This document shows, piece after piece, positions 59,355 to 64,000 of a DNA stretch of 64,000 nt. This DNA comes from Macrotrachela quadricornifera (taxonomy: Eukaryota; Rotifera; Eurotatoria; Philodinida; Philodinidae). Where the stretch lies: contig JAJEKB010020935.1 of NCBI GenBank assembly GCA_022393335.1, positions 97,814 through 161,813 of the forward strand, written 5' to 3'. The notes under the pieces are model-generated. The model searched no databases. It worked only from the letters and a program-made list of their open reading frames with translations, and had not been told where the DNA came from. Both the position numbers and the translations under genes were made by a program. The first letter of the stretch is position 1, and each line of letters starts with the position of its first letter.

Positions 59355-60697
59355 TCTTTATTGATTCTCAATTCTTGCATCAACAATATATATATATAGG
59401 CACAGACACATCTGTGGTGTTAATAGATTCATGCCAATTTGACACGCTCATAAAAACAAATTAAATGGATTATTATTTAAGTCATTCAATTTGTCACATC
59501 ATCAATGAAGTGACCGCATAACACCATTATACAGAAACAATAAAAATGCCTTTCTATAAACATACCTAATTTTTATTTAAATTGATAATGTAATTCAGCA
59601 TAATTCTGCTAGAAATTGATATATGTAATCGATTTATTCTTGACAAGTATGAATTATGATCTGTTCTAAAAATTATACAAATTCATTTCTAATCCTAGTG
59701 GATCTTATACATTTTTATTTATGTTGGGATATATGAAATCAGCTTCTGATTCATATCTATTTCTTCTTCAATATTCTATTTCATTTACTTCATTCATATT
59801 TAACTTTATTGTATTTGTCTTGACAACAAAATTGTACAAAGAATAGTTTAAGTAGATTTAATTTTTTTTTACCTTTGAAATGTATAGGAATGGGATTCTC
59901 GATTAGAGACTGTAATTGACCAGTTGACGTTATAATTCATTTTTGAAATTTGACGAAACCAATATTTCTTCAACGATCTTTTTTTCGGTTATGATTCATT
60001 TCATTGATTGTGTCTTTTGTCATTACTTACAACTATTTGCTGTTGTTTAAATGATCTCACAAAAACAAATACTTGTTCACTAGTCTGCGAATCCATAAGA
60101 CTTCCACCGATGTCCTATATGCATATGTTACGACACACTTTTATCTCTAGGCTTCTACAACCATTTGGGATCTTTAGTGGACCCAATCAAAGTAATAAAC
60201 GATTAGTTGAAGTCTATTTGTAGTATAAAAATAGAGTTAATTAGATTACATATAAGAAAATATTTCTTCAGGAATCTATTTCATCAATTTTTATTTCTAA
60301 ATTTTTTTCTCAATAAAGTTATTGATTCAATAAATTATTGTCTTTACTATGCTATTATAATTTGAGAAACTCTAGCTGTGTTTGCAATAACTAATGCAGA
60401 TTATTATCTCTCTCATATGATACAAGTTAACAAATTCAAATAGTTTTTAAACAGAGCGATTAGTTCTAAATAATAGTTGTACCAGTTTCACTCAAAAAAT
60501 CTATTTGAATAGCATATATTTATGGGTTAATAATTATTGAATAAATAATATTTATCTTTAATTACAAATGATGATATTTCATTGAAATTTGATAATAAAA
60601 TTTTAGGAGATAGTAATTGAAAGATCTAATAACTATGAAGAATAAATATATTTTTTTGTTATTTTTGAATAAAAATAATTTTAATAGATATTAATAT
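59355..60697. other. Intergenic, no supported gene
   Basis: AT-rich; an (AT)n run near 59385-59397 and a short imperfect palindrome near 59497-59518 (GTCACATC...GAAGTGAC). No coding sequence. Confidence 0.45.
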
Positions 60698-62006
60698 TCA
60701 TGATAATATATCAGGTTTTTCATAGATTGTTGCATCCCATTTAAATGAATGTAATTGAATATGTGTTGGAAATTTATTTTTTTGTATTGTTAATATTCTA
60801 TTCCATACTTCAAGCATTTTATTCATTGAAGCAGACTAGATGAAAAAAAAAACAAACAAAACTAAATATTTTAAAATTGAAAAATTTTATTTTCATATTT
60901 ACAAAATGTCCAAACATAATTGTATAATAAGATTTTGAAGATAAAAAACGTGCATGTGCTAAATGATCAGCAATTGTATAAAGTGAACCAATTTGACCAT
61001 ATTTTATATTTGCAGCACTAGCTAATGCACCAGTTATATAATAATCATCAACCCAAAAAAATGGTACATATAAACTAATATTATACCTAATGAATATAAT
61101 TAATTAAAATTTATAATTTATTATTATAAATAAATATACATACATTTTTGCAGCTACATCACCAGTAAGAATAAATGCTTAAAAATGAAAAGAAATTATT
61201 GAGTTTTTTTTTTTATTATTTAAATATATTTTAGATCTTACCTGAACCACTGCAATATTGTGGAAATGTATCCAATGGAAATTCTTGTTTACTTAAATAC
61301 CATTTTGATTTACTAAATAAATAAATGAATAAATAAAAGAAAAAATATTTAAAATTTTATTTTTATTCATCTAATTTTCTAACCTATCTCTCATAACTTT
61401 CATATTATCCCATAATAAACAAAATATTGTATTTTGTCTATTTGGTGGATATTTTTCAAGATGTTTTAAATGATTAATTAATGTAAATGTATTAGTAATA
61501 ATATCATCATCAACTTTTAAAATAAATTTTGTTTTTGAACAATATATTGATATCCATTTTAATGCCATTATACCTTTATATGTTAAATTTTTATATGCAT
61601 CAAGAAAATTTTCTTGTACAATATCATGATATATTTCATATTCATATTTAACTGCTTTCATTACATTTTTATCATGTGTTTCACCCATCATAAATACAAG
61701 ACGTAAATTTGGAAATAATGTTCGACTTGTCCATGTTTCTCGTATGATATTACGACGTTGATAATGTTGAGGATCACAATGTACATAAATGAGAATATAA
61801 ACAGATGGATCATTATTATCACATATTGAATAACCAGGATTAAGTATATAAGAAAAAGGATGTGGATTAACAATATGATCTTGTGGTTGATATGGATGTG
61901 TAATTGGTATAGTTGTTGTTGCTATTGTAGTACGTTTATTTTTACTGTTTGATACATTAATGAAAAGAAATATCAAAATAATAAGAAGAATATTTTGTAA
62001 TTGCAT
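60698..62006 (-). CDS. GT31 beta-1,3-galactosyl/N-acetylglucosaminyltransferase, five exons
   Basis: Exons 62006-61384, 61312-61242, 61177-61144, 61086-60903 and 60835-60698, introns 57-71 bp; all junctions keep frame, 349 residues. An N-terminal signal anchor (MQLQNILLIILIFLF) and a short stem place the enzyme in the Golgi lumen. Family 31 motifs appear in order: RRNIIRETW, FMMGETHD, DIVQENFLDAYKNLTYKGI, the metal-binding KVDDDI (DxD), then across exons RDSKSKWYLSKQEF, TFPQYCSGSAFILTGDVAAKM and VPFFWVDDYYITGALA (the EDVYVTG position). The family transfers Gal or GlcNAc in beta-1,3 linkage to glycoprotein or glycolipid sugars. It is at the lower end of family length but complete. The exact donor and acceptor cannot be inferred. 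Confidence 0.92.
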
Positions 62007-63815
62007 AGAATATTTTATCTAAAAAAATAAAAGAACCATTTAGTACATTTTCTTTATTAATTCTTTTACATAATTTTCGATTTCAATATAATATTTGAAT
62101 GTGTTGACATATATTTAAATAGGCAATTAGTAGGCCGTTCATTTCAAACAAACTGACATTACTGAATATTTCATTTTTTTCTTTTTTCATTAATATAATC
62201 AGACAGTTTATAATCCAGTTCAAATGAGAAGACCTAATAAATAAATATCTGGATCGGATTCTTCCAGCTCTTTGGATTTGAAATAAAAGAAAAAAAAAAC
62301 AATAAAATGAAGACAGAAAATGATAAGAGAATAACTAAGTGAATGCGAAAAAAAGAAAGAAGAAAGTGATAATGATTATAAATGCTTCAAAAAGAAGAAT
62401 TTAAGAAAAGAAATAATCAGAGAAAAGAGAAAATAGCCATGTATTCTCTCTTTGTACAAAATTGCTTTATGCTTGTCTATTGATTGTCTTACATTATATG
62501 TGAATCATAAATACTAACATTTATTAACTAATTCGGTTTTCTACCCATCCATTTCTTCAGTTACTGATCGATATTCTTGATTATATGTATGGCACAGTAG
62601 TGTCATTGGTTTCTTTCTTTCTTTCTTTGAATAGGTCAATATTTGATCATGAATTCCCATACTTTCGCAATGTTCTGAATGATTTTTGCTACAATTAATT
62701 AGATCAAAATGAAAGACAGAGGAAATGTAGCAGTTAAGAATACTATCTTAAACTTGTCTGTGTTTTAGTTGATCGAGTGATATCTCTAGTATCCATAGTT
62801 TAGTCAAAAGAACAGTGTGCCATGCACAATCATATACTTTCTGATAGTTGTTGACATAGATAGCTAGTGTCAGCATGTTAGCTTTCGTATTGTTTTTCAC
62901 TTTTTGAAAAATTGACAGAATACTTAATCGTTTTATTAGCACTAGACGCTTCTTCTCTGTTTAGTATGAAACTGTGTTAGGCAATAATTTTTCAAAAAAT
63001 TTTGAATACATTACTCATATGAAAATTGAGGAAATCTAATCTCATAGTGAAATATCTTATTTTTAACTGTGTTTCATTAACTGCTGCTTTAAATATTTAG
63101 TTAGATATTCAATGTAGCTTAAAAATATCTTTTAAACATAAAGTTTAAAAGTTGATCTAAATTTGCTGATTTTTTCGATGTCGCAATCGACTTACCTGTT
63201 TCATTTTTCTAAAACTTGTTTTCTTTGTCTATTCATAAAAAAAAGCAAACAATATGTATAACATTTTATTTTTATGTGATTTGGAATAGGCAATCAATGA
63301 TGATTTCAACTGTTCACTGTGGGATGTATCTTGTTTCTTCGCATAAGATTTTTCATTCATGTAAAAGAATGTTTATTATTTATTTCTTCTAATTTCTCGA
63401 TTATATTAGGCAGCATGAAAAAAGAAAATATTTTCACATGTCAAAAGGAGAGATAAGGAATTATTGGTATCAACGTTATTTTCTTCAATACATTCTTCCA
63501 CGTATACTTCTGTCTTATTCTTTGATAGTCTATTTTAATCTACCATAATTGCATTAAAATCATTAGTGAGAATAATTTCTTTCATGATAAAAGAAAGAAT
63601 ATCGTGAAGACTGTGTTACTAACTGTTTGATCAGTTTAATATCATTGATACAGACTGGTGTAGAAAAACTTGTAATATCTATAACTAGTGTATTTCATGG
63701 AAGACGTACCACTATTTTAAGATCTGGCATCTGTTTTTTTTTAAATAAATATAAGTAATAAATCATATAAAGAAGTATCACATGACAGTTCATATAGAAA
63801 AATTGATATGTCACT
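62007..63815. other. Intergenic, no supported gene
   Basis: AT-rich. Purine-rich segment near 62280-62440 and a (TTTC)n microsatellite near 62610-62628. No coding sequence recognised. Confidence 0.5.
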
Positions 63816-63861
63816 TACTGAGTGTCCCAAAATATTTGCAAATATTATGAGACACCCGGTA
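63816..63861. mobile_element. Minimal palindromic element: two abutting TIRs between TA dinucleotides
   Basis: A 42-bp imperfect palindrome (63818-63859) starting CTGAGTGTCCCAAAATATTT and ending AATATTATGAGACACCCGG is flanked by TA on both sides. Each 21-bp arm resembles a Tc1/mariner terminal repeat (GTGTCCCA / GTGTCTCA). There is no interior sequence. It is best explained as an internally deleted mariner/MITE footprint. Confidence 0.55.
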
Positions 63862-64000
63862 TAAGTCAATCTTGGTTTTATTTGTCAATAATATCAAATG
63901 ATTATATTTATTTTGAATCATATAGTTCATGTAAAAAAAAGAGTTGACTTTCTTTTATTAATTATCTGTATACATGTTATTTCATTTTATTGTACATATT
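63862..64000. other. Window end, no feature
   Basis: AT-rich sequence without recognisable content. Confidence 0.4.

Noticed and set aside
1..64000. CRISPR arrays, rRNA genes, bacterial operons or ribosome-binding sites
   Set aside because: None found; the introns and gene families show a eukaryotic nuclear sequence.

Overview
The window looks like a piece of a bdelloid rotifer nuclear genome, closest in style to Rotaria. This is inferred from content, not from a database hit. It is very AT-rich. Its genes have short GT-AG introns (about 49-71 bp, one of 118 bp), and it mixes animal-type genes (cadherin, rhodopsin-like GPCR, GT31 glycosyltransferase, CAP protein) with lineage-expanded rotifer families (F-box/LRR-like, FG-GAP arrays, ADP-ribosyltransferase-TPR) and bacterial-looking metabolic genes (alanine racemase, P1/DmpA peptidase, an AAA+ ATPase, a DUF985 cupin). 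Horizontally acquired genes interspersed with degenerate transposons are known from gene-poor parts of bdelloid genomes, and bdelloid alanine racemase is a published example of horizontal transfer.

Layout. 0.9-2.3 kb: 5'-truncated two-exon F-box/LRR-family gene. 3.5-4.6 kb: intronless P1 peptidase (minus). 5.2-5.6 kb: MITE-like element with inverted ends. 6.6-11.2 kb: large type II membrane protein with 28 FG-GAP/VCBS repeats (minus, 3 exons). 12.5-13.8 kb: AAA+ ATPase (minus, 3 exons). 17.0-18.2 kb: alanine racemase (minus, one intron). 19.6-20.5 kb: single-pass membrane protein with a poly-glycine run (minus). 21.3-22.4 kb: dead mariner element. 24.7-28.3 kb: decayed coding sequence, partly KDZ-transposon-like. 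31.7-32.5 kb: non-LTR retrotransposon relic. 32.9-33.2 kb: tRNA-derived SINE with target-site duplication. 33.4-34.3 kb: LRAT-like protein. 35.3-35.9 kb: DUF985 cupin (minus). 37.7-40.3 kb: ADP-ribosyltransferase + 9 TPR protein. 41.1-43.2 kb: short cadherin (minus, 5 exons). 46.7-47.7 kb: GPCR (minus). 52.1-52.8 kb: Frag1/DRAM/Sfk1-like membrane protein. 54.3-54.6 kb: solo LTR just upstream of a GNAT acetyltransferase (54.7-55.4 kb). 58.6-59.4 kb: secreted CAP protein (minus, 3 exons). 60.7-62.0 kb: GT31 beta-1,3-glycosyltransferase (minus, 5 exons). The rest is AT-rich noncoding DNA.

How the genes relate. There are no operons. The most suggestive grouping is the 3.5-18.2 kb segment, where four consecutive minus-strand genes include two with possible D-amino-acid chemistry (P1/DmpA-type peptidase and alanine racemase) and a bacterial-type AAA+ ATPase. 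The exon models come from reading splice sites and frames by eye; all junctions described keep the frame and rebuild the expected protein motifs.
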